NCBI GenBank assembly: GCA_029556005.1
Contig: JAKQGT010000220.1
Coordinates: forward strand, 1 to 8,377
Length of the DNA stretch: 8,377 nucleotides
DNA from: Chlamydiota bacterium
Lineage (GTDB): Bacteria > Chlamydiota > Chlamydiia > Chlamydiales > Simkaniaceae
Direction: 5' to 3'
The notes beneath the pieces were generated by a model. The model saw only the letters and a program-made list of their open reading frames with translations, did no database searches and was not told the DNA's origin. Positions 1-5,737 of the stretch are shown piece after piece. Positions within the stretch are counted from its first letter, which is position 1. Every line of letters starts with the position of its first letter. The position numbers and the translations under genes are program-made.

Positions 1-228
1 GATTTGGATGATCTCATTGTCTTTTCTGAGTTGATCTCTAAGCAGGGGATCCGCAAAGTGCAAGGATTTGTTGCGGCTGGTGGGCGCGTGGTGAGTGTTG
101 GGAATCCTTTGGGAGTCAGTAAAGAAATTTCTTGGAATGAATTCGGGGCAGAGGGATTTGAACCCCCGACCTTCTGCTCCCAAAGCAGACGCGCTAGCCA
201 AACTGCGCTATGCCCCGAGGGGAAATAA
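1..228 (+). CDS. Possible 3' end of an unidentified gene, frame overlapping an antisense tRNA
   Basis: The frame is open from the first base of the window to a TAA at 226-228. Its first 45 or so codons have protein-like composition (for example FVAAGGRVVSVGNPLG at residues 23-38 counted from base 1), so the 5' part may be the tail of a real gene that starts upstream. I do not recognise the family. From about codon 48 the frame reads through the complement of a tRNA-Pro gene, giving the peptide GAEGFEPPTFCSQSRR, the typical result of translating the antisense of a tRNA. A real protein would therefore have an odd tail of about 27 residues. Minus-strand frames are also open over bases 1-140, so coding is not certain. 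Low confidence. Confidence 0.25.
   Translation, partial: DLDDLIVFSELISKQGIRKVQGFVAAGGRVVSVGNPLGVSKEISWNEFGAEGFEPPTFCSQSRRASQTALCPEGK
143..217 (-). tRNA. tRNA-Pro (anticodon TGG)
   Basis: Read on the minus strand, the segment folds into a full cloverleaf. The acceptor stem CGGGGCA/TGCCCCG (211-217 with 144-150) is perfect over 7 bp. The D stem is GCGC/GCGC with a GG-containing loop. The anticodon stem TCTGC/GCAGA encloses the loop TTTGGGA, placing TGG at positions 34-36. The variable loop has 5 nt, and the T arm GGGGG-TTCAAAT-CCCTC has one G-U pair. The discriminator base is A. The 3' CCA is not encoded (the next bases are AT), so it must be added by nucleotidyltransferase. The TGG anticodon, with a modified first base, could read most or all proline codons. 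Confidence 0.96.
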
Positions 229-234
229 CGCTTT

Positions 235-263
235 ATTCTAGCTATCTACCTGATTAAGAGCAA
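235..263 (-). promoter_or_regulatory. Candidate sigma70-type promoter for tRNA-Pro
   Basis: On the minus strand a -10 like element TAGAAT (complement of 235-240, 5 of 6 to TATAAT) is preceded at a 17-bp spacing by TTGCTC (complement of 258-263, which keeps the TTG of the -35 box). Transcription would begin near base 228, about 11 nt before the mature 5' end at 217, a normal leader for RNase P processing. The match comes from the sequence alone, and the -35 is weak. Confidence 0.42.
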
Positions 264-328
264 TATTTTTTCAAATTTTTGTTTGTTTTATAGATTTTTC
301 AAAAAACATGAAAAATAGATTAAATATA

Positions 329-356
329 TTTATTTTTATTAGTGTTTTGTTGTAAT
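329..356 (+). promoter_or_regulatory. Weak candidate promoter for the HELGH membrane-protein gene
   Basis: The gap at 229-387 is very AT-rich. The best plus-strand -10 is TGTAAT (351-356, 5 of 6 to TATAAT), with TTTATT (329-334) 16 bp upstream as a poor -35. Transcription would begin near 363, leaving a leader of about 25 nt. A competing reading is TTGTTG (347-352) with TTTAAC (370-375) at 17 bp, which would put the start only a few bases before the ATG at 388. Nothing else was recognised in this gap. Confidence 0.22.
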
Positions 357-387
357 ATTTTCACAAAAATTTAACAAAACAAGAATT

Positions 388-1152
388 ATGATTCCTCTAC
401 GTCCTGTTCAGCAACCGGAAAATCCCATCTGGGATCCCGTATTTTCAGATACTCTCAAGATAGGATCGCTCTATCTCCTTTATGCTACTGTCACGGCTTG
501 TTTTGTCGAAACACTTTCAGATTGTATCAAGCTAGAAGCGGCAGCGGTCGGAGCGACGGCCTTAACGGTTTTGGGGAAAGTAGGGGAGAGATTTGGAGAA
601 AAAAATAGAGATAAAACCTTTAAAAAACTCTGCACGCTTGAGATTGCTTTAATCTATGGTTTGATGGATCTCGTCACACGGGATTTACTCACTCATGAAC
701 TGGGGCATGCCCTCATGGCAAAGGGATGTTATGCCTTTGCCCACCCGACGATTTCTGTCACCCCTTTTATAGGAGGAGAAACGACCTATTTTAAAACGGG
801 ACTCACCTCTTTGGGAAAATTTTTGGGGAAAGAAAATGTTTCTCTTTGGATTACTGCAGCAGGACCTTTAGCCTCATTTGCTACCAGCTTATCCTTTATT
901 GCTGTGGCCCATTTTAACGAAAAGAAACATCCCCAAATAAGCAAAAGCTTAGAAGTGGCTGCAATTGTGAGTATTGGATCCCACATAGAGTATGCTCTTT
1001 CCGCCCTAAGAGGAAAGCATTCTAATGGACATGATTTTGCAAGGCTTGCCAGAGGGGGATATCATCCCATCCCTCTAGCGATGGGGATGGTCATGATTCC
1101 TACAGCACTCAAACTTTCTCTCATTTATCTTGAAGAAAATCCCGAGAACTGA
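388..1152 (+). CDS. Multi-pass membrane protein with HELGH zinc-metalloprotease motif (M50 / site-2-protease-like)
   Basis: The 254-residue protein carries HELGH at 103-107, the HExxH zinc-binding motif (His103 and His107 as ligands, Glu104 as catalytic base). It sits in a hydrophobic segment and is followed by AAGPLAS at 157-163, which resembles the conserved G-P turn of M50 proteases. NGHDF at 213-217 offers Asp216 as a possible third zinc ligand, like the DG motif of that family. Hydrophobic segments lie near 24-40, 47-63, 82-97, 152-175, 187-207 and 227-247, so it should sit in the inner membrane. M50 enzymes cut membrane-embedded substrates. No PDZ domain is visible, and the substrate is unknown. 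The ATG at 388 has no clear Shine-Dalgarno site (AACAAGAATT precedes it). The EEP-fold gene follows 40 bp later, so the two are probably co-transcribed. The motif is clear; protease activity is inferred. Confidence 0.8.
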   Translation: MIPLRPVQQPENPIWDPVFSDTLKIGSLYLLYATVTACFVETLSDCIKLEAAAVGATALTVLGKVGERFGEKNRDKTFKKLCTLEIALIYGLMDLVTRDLLTHELGHALMAKGCYAFAHPTISVTPFIGGETTYFKTGLTSLGKFLGKENVSLWITAAGPLASFATSLSFIAVAHFNEKKHPQISKSLEVAAIVSIGSHIEYALSALRGKHSNGHDFARLARGGYHPIPLAMGMVMIPTALKLSLIYLEENPEN

Positions 1153-1179
1153 AAAGATTTTTGCCTCAAGGTTGCAGAA

Positions 1180-1184
1180 AGAGG
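1180..1184 (+). promoter_or_regulatory. Ribosome binding site deciding the start at 1193
   Basis: AGAGG lies 8 nt before the ATG at 1193. The same frame stays open upstream to a TTG at 1130, but that start would lie inside the preceding gene (stop at 1150-1152) and lacks this site. The ATG at 1193 is therefore preferred. Confidence 0.6.
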
Positions 1185-1192
1185 ATGATGGT

Positions 1193-2332
1193 ATGAGCGT
1201 TGAAGCAGTTGGTAGTGCAAGTGAGGAATTTTCCTTAGCTCTAGAAGGGAATTATCGTGATTTTTTCGGGGATAAAATCCAAACTCTCGCGAATCTTTGT
1301 ATCAAACCTTTTTGGTTTGTGGAACAAAAACTCTATTCTTGCTTTCTCCCCCTTCATCCGAGAGAATATGGTCAAGCTGTGTCAAAAATCCAGGAGGTGT
1401 GTCGCCGCCTTTTTACGTTTATCTTTTCTGTTCCTGCGATGCTAGCTTCTTTACCTTTTTACTTCATGGGGATGGCTTTGACTGGGATCGGAAATGTAAT
1501 TAAAACCCGTGCTTATCGCTATGTAGAAGGGAACTATCACGGGGAGTTCACAAGTCAGCCCAAAGTGTTTCACTTAAATGCCTGTATGTTTCCCGGATCT
1601 CTTCCCTGCGCGTTTGGAGGGGTTTCTCCTGCAAGTATGCGCTTTGACCGTTTGGTCACGACTATTCGTGAAAATGATCCCGACATTGTTTTCTTATGTG
1701 AGTTTAACCGCGGACTAGGGATGTCGATGGTGAATGCTTTAAAGGATCGTTATAGCCATTTTGCAATCGATGTTGGGCTAAATGCAACGGGATTGGAAAG
1801 TAGTTTCTTTATCGCCTATCGCGGGGAGTTGGCTAGTCCCCCTCTTTATATTCCTTTTAAAGAGGAAAGAAAGGGGATGAACTCAGGCTTTTTTATGTTT
1901 GAAACCCCTGATACCTATTATGTAACAACTCATCTCAAAAATCACGAAGGGACTGAAGAGGATACCCGTGCTCAATTGGCTCAACTGAAGCAAATCTTAT
2001 CCCATATCGAAAATGAATGGATCCAGAAGCGGGTTGTTTTTATGGGGGATTTCAACTTTGAACGGAATTCTCAGCAGTATCAACTCCTAATGGAAAAAGG
2101 GTTTATCGATCGTCTCTCAACCGGAGAAGAGACCTGTACTAATGCTATGCAAGTGCATATGGACAATCTTGAAGAAGCGGTGGTTTCTGAGTCGATTGAT
2201 TACATGCTAGTTCTCGATCGCTCTCAGAAAAAATCCCAGCTCGACTTACACATTGTTAAGTCGTACATTCGAGATGAATACCTGCATGAAGCCCTTTCTG
2301 ATCATCATATTTTAATCGGAGTACTTGCATAG
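1193..2332 (+). CDS. Membrane-anchored endonuclease/exonuclease/phosphatase (EEP) family protein
   Basis: From the ATG at 1193 the protein has 379 residues. The C-terminal two thirds (about 125-379) show the EEP fold's motifs in order: Asn129 in FHLNA, Glu170 in PDIVFLCEFN (metal ligand), His247 in VTTHLKN, Asp286 and Asn288 in MGDFN, Asp336 in SIDYML, and Asp370-His371 in the terminal SDHH. A catalytically complete enzyme is therefore likely. The family includes DNase I-like nucleases, AP endonucleases, sphingomyelinases and inositol-phosphate phosphatases; the substrate cannot be read from the sequence. The first 120 residues are extra: an amphipathic start and a long hydrophobic stretch at about 73-103, long enough for a bent hairpin or one TM segment. 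This favours a membrane-attached phosphodiesterase or lipid phosphatase over a DNA repair enzyme. A secreted effector role is conceivable but unproven. Confidence 0.82.
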   Translation: MSVEAVGSASEEFSLALEGNYRDFFGDKIQTLANLCIKPFWFVEQKLYSCFLPLHPREYGQAVSKIQEVCRRLFTFIFSVPAMLASLPFYFMGMALTGIGNVIKTRAYRYVEGNYHGEFTSQPKVFHLNACMFPGSLPCAFGGVSPASMRFDRLVTTIRENDPDIVFLCEFNRGLGMSMVNALKDRYSHFAIDVGLNATGLESSFFIAYRGELASPPLYIPFKEERKGMNSGFFMFETPDTYYVTTHLKNHEGTEEDTRAQLAQLKQILSHIENEWIQKRVVFMGDFNFERNSQQYQLLMEKGFIDRLSTGEETCTNAMQVHMDNLEEAVVSESIDYMLVLDRSQKKSQLDLHIVKSYIRDEYLHEALSDHHILIGVLA

Positions 2333-2389
2333 ATCCCTTCGATAGTGTATGTGTAAATTTTTTTATTCATATGAAGATGGGATGACTAG

Positions 2390-3976
2390 ATGACGGCTTT
2401 TAATGGGTACAAAGCAGTAGAAAAACTCCGTGAACTTGTTCAAAAACCCGTTGATCTTTCTAAAGAGGGAGCGCTCACGACCAAAAGGTTGGAGCAGATG
2501 GTGGCTTCCGCTCTGAACTTTAAGCTTTTTTATGGAACAGAATGCATCAATGAAAAGATCTTAAGTGGACTCTTTGAACTGGCCCTAGAAGCAGGTGCTG
2601 TCAAAAAGATGCGTGCCATGCAGAATGGGGAAGTCATCAATAAAATCGAGGGACATGAGAGTGAAAATCGGATGGTGCTTCATACAGCGATGCGAGATTT
2701 TTTCGATCGTCAAACGGAAACAGAAGCTGCCAAACAAGCGACAACCCTTGCATATGCGGAACTAGAAAAGCTGAAGTCTTTCTTAGATCAAATCGAGAAA
2801 CAAGGCTTTACCGATATGATTCAGGTGGGAATTGGGGGATCTGAGCTAGGACCTAAAGCGATTTACTTAGCCCTCCAAGCTTTTAGCAAGCCCGGTAGAC
2901 GGGTCCACTTTATTTCGAATGTGGATCCCGATGACGCCGCTTCTGTCATGCAACAAGTAGATTTAAGTAAAACCCTTGTAGTGATTGTGTCAAAATCAGG
3001 GACTACTTTGGAAACACAAACCAATGAAGAGCTCATTCGGAAGCGGTTTCTGGCTGTAGGCCTTTCCCCTACCAATCACTTTTTAGCAGTTACTGGAAAG
3101 GGGAGCCCTATGGACGATCCCTCCAAATACCGTAAGTCTTTTTACATTTGGGATTATGTAGGCGGGCGTTATTCAGCGACGTCTATGGTGGGATGTGTGA
3201 TTCTAGCTTTTGCTCTCGGAATGGAAAAACTCCTGGAATTTTTAAAAGGGGCGAGTGCCATGGATAAGGTGGCTCTCGAAGAAGATCCCTATAAAAACCT
3301 CCCCCTACTTTCTGCTCTTCTCGGCATTTGGAACCATAACTTTCTAGATTATCCCACAACAGCCATTATCCCCTACTCCCAAGCGATGTCACGCTTCCCG
3401 GCCCATCTTCAGCAGTGTGATATGGAATCCAATGGAAAGCGGATCGACCGGCAGGGGCATACCGTTGATTTTTGGACGGGGCCGATTATTTGGGGAGAGC
3501 CAGGAACGAATGGGCAACACTCTTTTTATCAACTCATTCACCAAGGAACCATTACGGTTCCCGTTGAATTTATCGGCTTTTTAGAAACTCAATATCACGA
3601 AGATCACACGTTCAAAGAGACGAGTTCTCAACAAAAGCTCCTTGCGAATCTCTTTGCTCAATCGATTGGTTTAGCTACAGGGAAAAAGAGTGATAATCCT
3701 AATAAGCATTTTCCAGGAAACCGCCCGAATCGAGTCCTTCTTGCGAAAAAATGTGAACCCTACACGATGGGTGCCATTCTTTCCTATTATGAGAATAAAG
3801 TAGCCTTTCAGGGGTTTATTTGGGATATCAATTCCTTTGATCAAGAAGGGGTGCAGTTGGGGAAGGTTTTAGCGAATAAGATCATTGATCAATTTGCGAA
3901 AAAAAATAAAGGAGAGGAGTATGAAAAAGATTTTCCTCTTGGAGCGGTATATCTAGATCACCTTAAGGATCTTTAA
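2390..3976 (+). CDS. pgi: Glucose-6-phosphate isomerase
   Basis: This cytoplasmic enzyme of glycolysis and gluconeogenesis interconverts glucose 6-phosphate and fructose 6-phosphate. At 528 residues it is full length. Landmarks are QVGIGGSELGPKA (145-157), the phosphate-binding SKSGTTLET (201-209), GGRYSATSMVG (258-268) with Arg260, and DMESNGKRI (344-352) with the catalytic base Glu346. Further on are GTNGQH (372-377) with the ring-opening His377, and the C-terminal signature FDQEGVQLGK (483-492) with Lys491. The usual Glu in the signature's GVE is Gln here. Several blocks match chlamydial Pgi as I remember it. The ATG at 2390 follows a weak GGGA site by 7 nt. The 57-bp gap upstream holds a T7 run but no clear hairpin, and only a poor promoter candidate (TTGCAT 2325-2330, TATGTG 2348-2353). 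The stop abuts the start codon of the following MFS carrier. Confidence 0.97.
   Translation: MTAFNGYKAVEKLRELVQKPVDLSKEGALTTKRLEQMVASALNFKLFYGTECINEKILSGLFELALEAGAVKKMRAMQNGEVINKIEGHESENRMVLHTAMRDFFDRQTETEAAKQATTLAYAELEKLKSFLDQIEKQGFTDMIQVGIGGSELGPKAIYLALQAFSKPGRRVHFISNVDPDDAASVMQQVDLSKTLVVIVSKSGTTLETQTNEELIRKRFLAVGLSPTNHFLAVTGKGSPMDDPSKYRKSFYIWDYVGGRYSATSMVGCVILAFALGMEKLLEFLKGASAMDKVALEEDPYKNLPLLSALLGIWNHNFLDYPTTAIIPYSQAMSRFPAHLQQCDMESNGKRIDRQGHTVDFWTGPIIWGEPGTNGQHSFYQLIHQGTITVPVEFIGFLETQYHEDHTFKETSSQQKLLANLFAQSIGLATGKKSDNPNKHFPGNRPNRVLLAKKCEPYTMGAILSYYENKVAFQGFIWDINSFDQEGVQLGKVLANKIIDQFAKKNKGEEYEKDFPLGAVYLDHLKDL
3965..3969 (+). promoter_or_regulatory. Ribosome binding site of the MFS gene inside the 3' end of pgi
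   Basis: AAGGA lies within the last codons of pgi, 7 nt before the ATG at 3977. The pgi stop TAA (3974-3976) and the next ATG are directly adjacent, an arrangement that favours translational coupling of carrier to isomerase. Confidence 0.7.
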
Positions 3977-5257
3977 ATGAAGAAAAGTTCTCCTTTAGCT
4001 TGGTGGACGTGGTCGCTCGCCGTTCTCTTTCTCTTTTATGAGTTTTTTGTCCGTGTTTTCCCTTCCATCATGGTGAAAGATTTGATGGCTGCCTTCTCTG
4101 TGACGGCAGGGACCTTAGGAACCTTAAGCGCCTTTTTTTTCTATGCTTATGCCCCGATGCAGATTCCTGTTGGACTCTTGATGGATCGCTTTGGAGCGCG
4201 GAGGCTCCTCACTTTTGCTGCCCTGTTTTGTGGAATCGGGAGTTTCCTTTTTGGAACAGCCCTCCATTTAGCAGCGGCAGAGTTTGGACGTTTTTTAATG
4301 GGGATTGGATCGGCTTTTGCTTTTGTGGGAATGGTCTATGTTTGTTCCCATTGGTTTCCTCCTAAAAAATTGGCCCTCTTAGTCGGCATTGGCAACTCTG
4401 TTGGAATGCTCGGTGCCGTGGGGGCAGAAGGGCCCCTTAGCTTTGCTGTCGAATCCTTTGGGTGGCGTTGGACGGTGAATGCTTTTGGGTTTATTGGCAT
4501 TGTGCTTGCCCTCATTCTCTTTCTCTTCATTCGGAAGGAGCCAAAGAGCTCAAAGGAACAGAAAAGGAAAGAAACTTCAGCAGATCTAGGGGAAAACTTG
4601 AAGATTGTCTGTTCGAATTACCGCACTTGGCTCAATGGGATCATTGCCCTTCTCTTTTATATGACAACGGCAGCTTTTGCTTCGCTCTGGGGGATTCCTT
4701 TCCTTGTCGAGAGTTATCAGATTTCAAAGGATTTGGCAGGTTTTATCGTCTCAATGATCTTTGTGGGGTGGATTATTGGAGGCCCAATCATCGGGGTGAT
4801 TTCTGACAGGTGCAACAAACGGAAGCCCTTTCTCTATGCCAGCACGCTTCTGACCTGTCTCTGTATTCTTCCCGTTATCTATTTATCAGGGCTTCCCACC
4901 TGGCTTCTATTTGTCCTTTTATTGCTTGTAGGTTTTTTTCAATCGGCTCAGCTACTTAATTTCTCTCTGGCGATTGAGCTCAATCCGATCAAAGCAAAAG
5001 GGACAAGTATCGCTCTCACCAATTTTTTGGTCGCCTTTGGCTCTTCCGTCATGCAACCCCTTCTCGGGTTTCTTTTAGATTTAGGGTGGGATGGAAAAAT
5101 GAGAGAGGGGATTCCTGTCTACTCTTTAGAAGATTACCATATGGCCATGATGAGCTTTCCTGTAACCCTGGCATTATCTTTTATCCTTCTCTTATTCCTC
5201 AAAGAGGATAAGAAAATCGATCAAGAGACCTTTGCCGAAATCATCGGTAGGGATTAA
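3977..5257 (+). CDS. MFS transporter, 12 TM segments, substrate unknown
   Basis: The 426-residue protein has two sets of six hydrophobic segments split by a charged cytoplasmic loop at about 186-210. The MFS loop 2-3 motif is present as GLLMDRFGARR (66-76) and echoed in the second half as GVISDRCNKRK (273-283). The N-terminal block YEFFVRVFPS (21-30) and the run FFYAYAPMQIPVGLLMDRFG (54-73) resemble, from memory, MFS carriers common in Legionella, Coxiella and other intracellular bacteria, some of them nutrient importers. I cannot name the substrate. It follows pgi without a gap, so it is probably expressed with it; a link to sugar or sugar-phosphate traffic is only a guess from position. It ends 18 bp before the stop of the minus-strand microprotein at 5276-5410, with no visible terminator hairpin in the gap. 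Confidence 0.88.
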   Translation: MKKSSPLAWWTWSLAVLFLFYEFFVRVFPSIMVKDLMAAFSVTAGTLGTLSAFFFYAYAPMQIPVGLLMDRFGARRLLTFAALFCGIGSFLFGTALHLAAAEFGRFLMGIGSAFAFVGMVYVCSHWFPPKKLALLVGIGNSVGMLGAVGAEGPLSFAVESFGWRWTVNAFGFIGIVLALILFLFIRKEPKSSKEQKRKETSADLGENLKIVCSNYRTWLNGIIALLFYMTTAAFASLWGIPFLVESYQISKDLAGFIVSMIFVGWIIGGPIIGVISDRCNKRKPFLYASTLLTCLCILPVIYLSGLPTWLLFVLLLLVGFFQSAQLLNFSLAIELNPIKAKGTSIALTNFLVAFGSSVMQPLLGFLLDLGWDGKMREGIPVYSLEDYHMAMMSFPVTLALSFILLLFLKEDKKIDQETFAEIIGRD

Positions 5258-5275
5258 TTAGGAACTCTCGGAGAC

Positions 5276-5410
5276 CTATTTACTTTTACCGCACCACCAG
5301 CAGATTTCTCTTACTTCAGGATTATCCTGTCCACATGAGGAACAAGTCCAAGAGGAAATAATAGGGAATAATCCAGCCATAGCTAAGACTATGTAAATCC
5401 ATTTATTCAT
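5276..5410 (-). CDS. RanBP2-type zinc-finger microprotein A (44 aa)
   Basis: This short frame encodes MNKWIYIVLAMAGLFPIISS followed by a 24-residue cysteine-rich tail. The first part is a hydrophobic stretch (about 4-18) after a basic residue, suiting a signal peptide or single membrane anchor. The tail has Trp21, Cys23, Cys26, Asn30, Cys37 and Cys40, giving W-x-C-x2-C-x3-N-x6-C-x2-C. That is exactly the consensus of RanBP2-type zinc fingers (zf-RanBP), which in eukaryotes bind RNA or ubiquitin. The TF dipeptide after the second Cys typical of ubiquitin-binding NZF fingers is absent (GQD is found). Translation would start from AAGGGAG (5419-5425), 8 nt before the ATG. The gene lies 13 bp downstream of a second, similar gene, and both end in KSK. 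Coding is supported by the site, the motif and the paralogue; function is unknown. A generic zinc ribbon is the alternative. Confidence 0.75.
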   Translation of the reverse strand: MNKWIYIVLAMAGLFPIISSWTCSSCGQDNPEVREICWWCGKSK

Positions 5411-5418
5411 GAAAATAG

Positions 5419-5425
5419 CTCCCTT
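5419..5425 (-). promoter_or_regulatory. Ribosome binding site of microprotein A
   Basis: AAGGGAG (minus strand) sits 8 nt before the ATG of microprotein A and overlaps the TAA stop of microprotein B (5424-5426). A ribosome finishing B would end on the initiation site of A, so coupled translation is likely. Confidence 0.65.
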
Positions 5426-5546
5426 ATTTACTTTTGTAGCAAACTTCACATGTGACGATTCCTGCGGGATTAGAGTGACCGCAAGAGCACGTCCACCAAG
5501 AGGCGGTGATAAGAATCCAAATTGCAGTAGTAATGAAAGTGGTCAT
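5424..5546 (-). CDS. RanBP2-like zinc-finger microprotein B (40 aa)
   Basis: This 40-codon frame is a paralogue of the microprotein encoded just downstream. Residues 3-15 are hydrophobic (TFITTAIWILITA), then comes the finger: Trp18, Cys20, Cys22, Asn26, Cys33 and Cys36. The pattern is W-x-C-x-C-x3-N-x6-C-x2-C, the RanBP2-type layout with one residue missing between the first two cysteines. Shared positions include SW/WTC, SCG, NP, the C-x2-C and the terminal KSK. The N-terminus lacks a basic residue, so it is less like a secretion signal and may simply anchor the protein. A strong AAGGAG site lies 6 nt before the ATG. It is the first gene of the pair. The CxC spacing could alter zinc geometry. 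Function is unknown; coding is well supported by the duplicate, the motif and the ribosome site. Confidence 0.75.
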   Translation of the reverse strand: MTTFITTAIWILITASWWTCSCGHSNPAGIVTCEVCYKSK

Positions 5547-5552
5547 AAAAAT

Positions 5553-5558
5553 CTCCTT
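5553..5558 (-). promoter_or_regulatory. Strong ribosome binding site of microprotein B
   Basis: AAGGAG on the minus strand is 6 nt upstream of the ATG at 5546. It is one of the two best Shine-Dalgarno sites in the window, and a strong reason to believe such a short frame is translated. Confidence 0.75.
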
Positions 5559-5609
5559 ATTATTTATGAACTCTTTTGAAGAAAAACATTTTTGGAAGAA
5601 ATATTGAAA

Positions 5610-5624
5610 GCATAATTTTTATGC
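5610..5624. repeat. Perfect inverted repeat GCATAA-TTT-TTATGC
   Basis: Two 6-bp arms (5610-5615 and 5619-5624) are exact complements around a 3-base TTT centre. The repeat overlaps the best -10 candidate of the microprotein pair, so it could be an operator. It lacks a following T run and the stem is AT-rich, so a terminator is unlikely. Chance occurrence in AT-rich DNA is possible. Confidence 0.35.
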
Positions 5625-5737
5625 AAACTCTTAATCAAACAGCTTCATAAGTTGATCACGGGAAAGGTTCATAGGTAAAAAGAGACGGAATAAAACAACC
5701 TCTATCTATTTTTGAGGGAATCTTTTAGAAAGAAGTT

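Larger units (their letters stand above)
5547..5737. other. Divergent intergenic region between microprotein B and the DHA2 gene
   Basis: About 190 AT-rich bases separate the two divergent genes and should hold both promoters. Toward the DHA2 gene, TTCATA (5668-5673) and TAAAAC (5691-5696) at 17 bp are a weak pair. Toward the microproteins, TTGATT (complement of 5633-5638) and TATGCT (complement of 5609-5614) at 18 bp are possible. Beyond these and the inverted repeat at 5610-5624 I see only very short frames, such as a 13-codon one on the minus strand (5631-5672) with no ribosome site. Confidence 0.4.

Noticed and set aside
122..133. Palindrome AAGAAATTTCTT downstream of the tRNA
   Set aside because: It has no loop or T run and a weak AT stem, and it lies in a possible coding frame; not convincing as a terminator or operator.
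1130..1192. TTG start that would lengthen the EEP protein by 21 residues
   Set aside because: It overlaps the preceding gene, uses a rare start and lacks a ribosome site, while ATG at 1193 has AGAGG 8 nt upstream.
2351..2366. T-run at 2357-2363 as a terminator for the EEP gene
   Set aside because: No stable GC-containing hairpin precedes the run, so it does not qualify as an intrinsic terminator.
4462..4806. A 114-codon plus-strand frame inside the first MFS gene, and a similar one at 6337-6702
   Set aside because: Both are out-of-frame readings of transporter genes, rich in His, Cys and Phe runs, with no domain or start context.
5631..5672. 13-codon minus-strand frame (MNLSRDQLMKLFD) in the divergent gap
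   Set aside because: It looks helical and could be a leader peptide or remnant, but there is no Shine-Dalgarno site, no duplicate and no motif.
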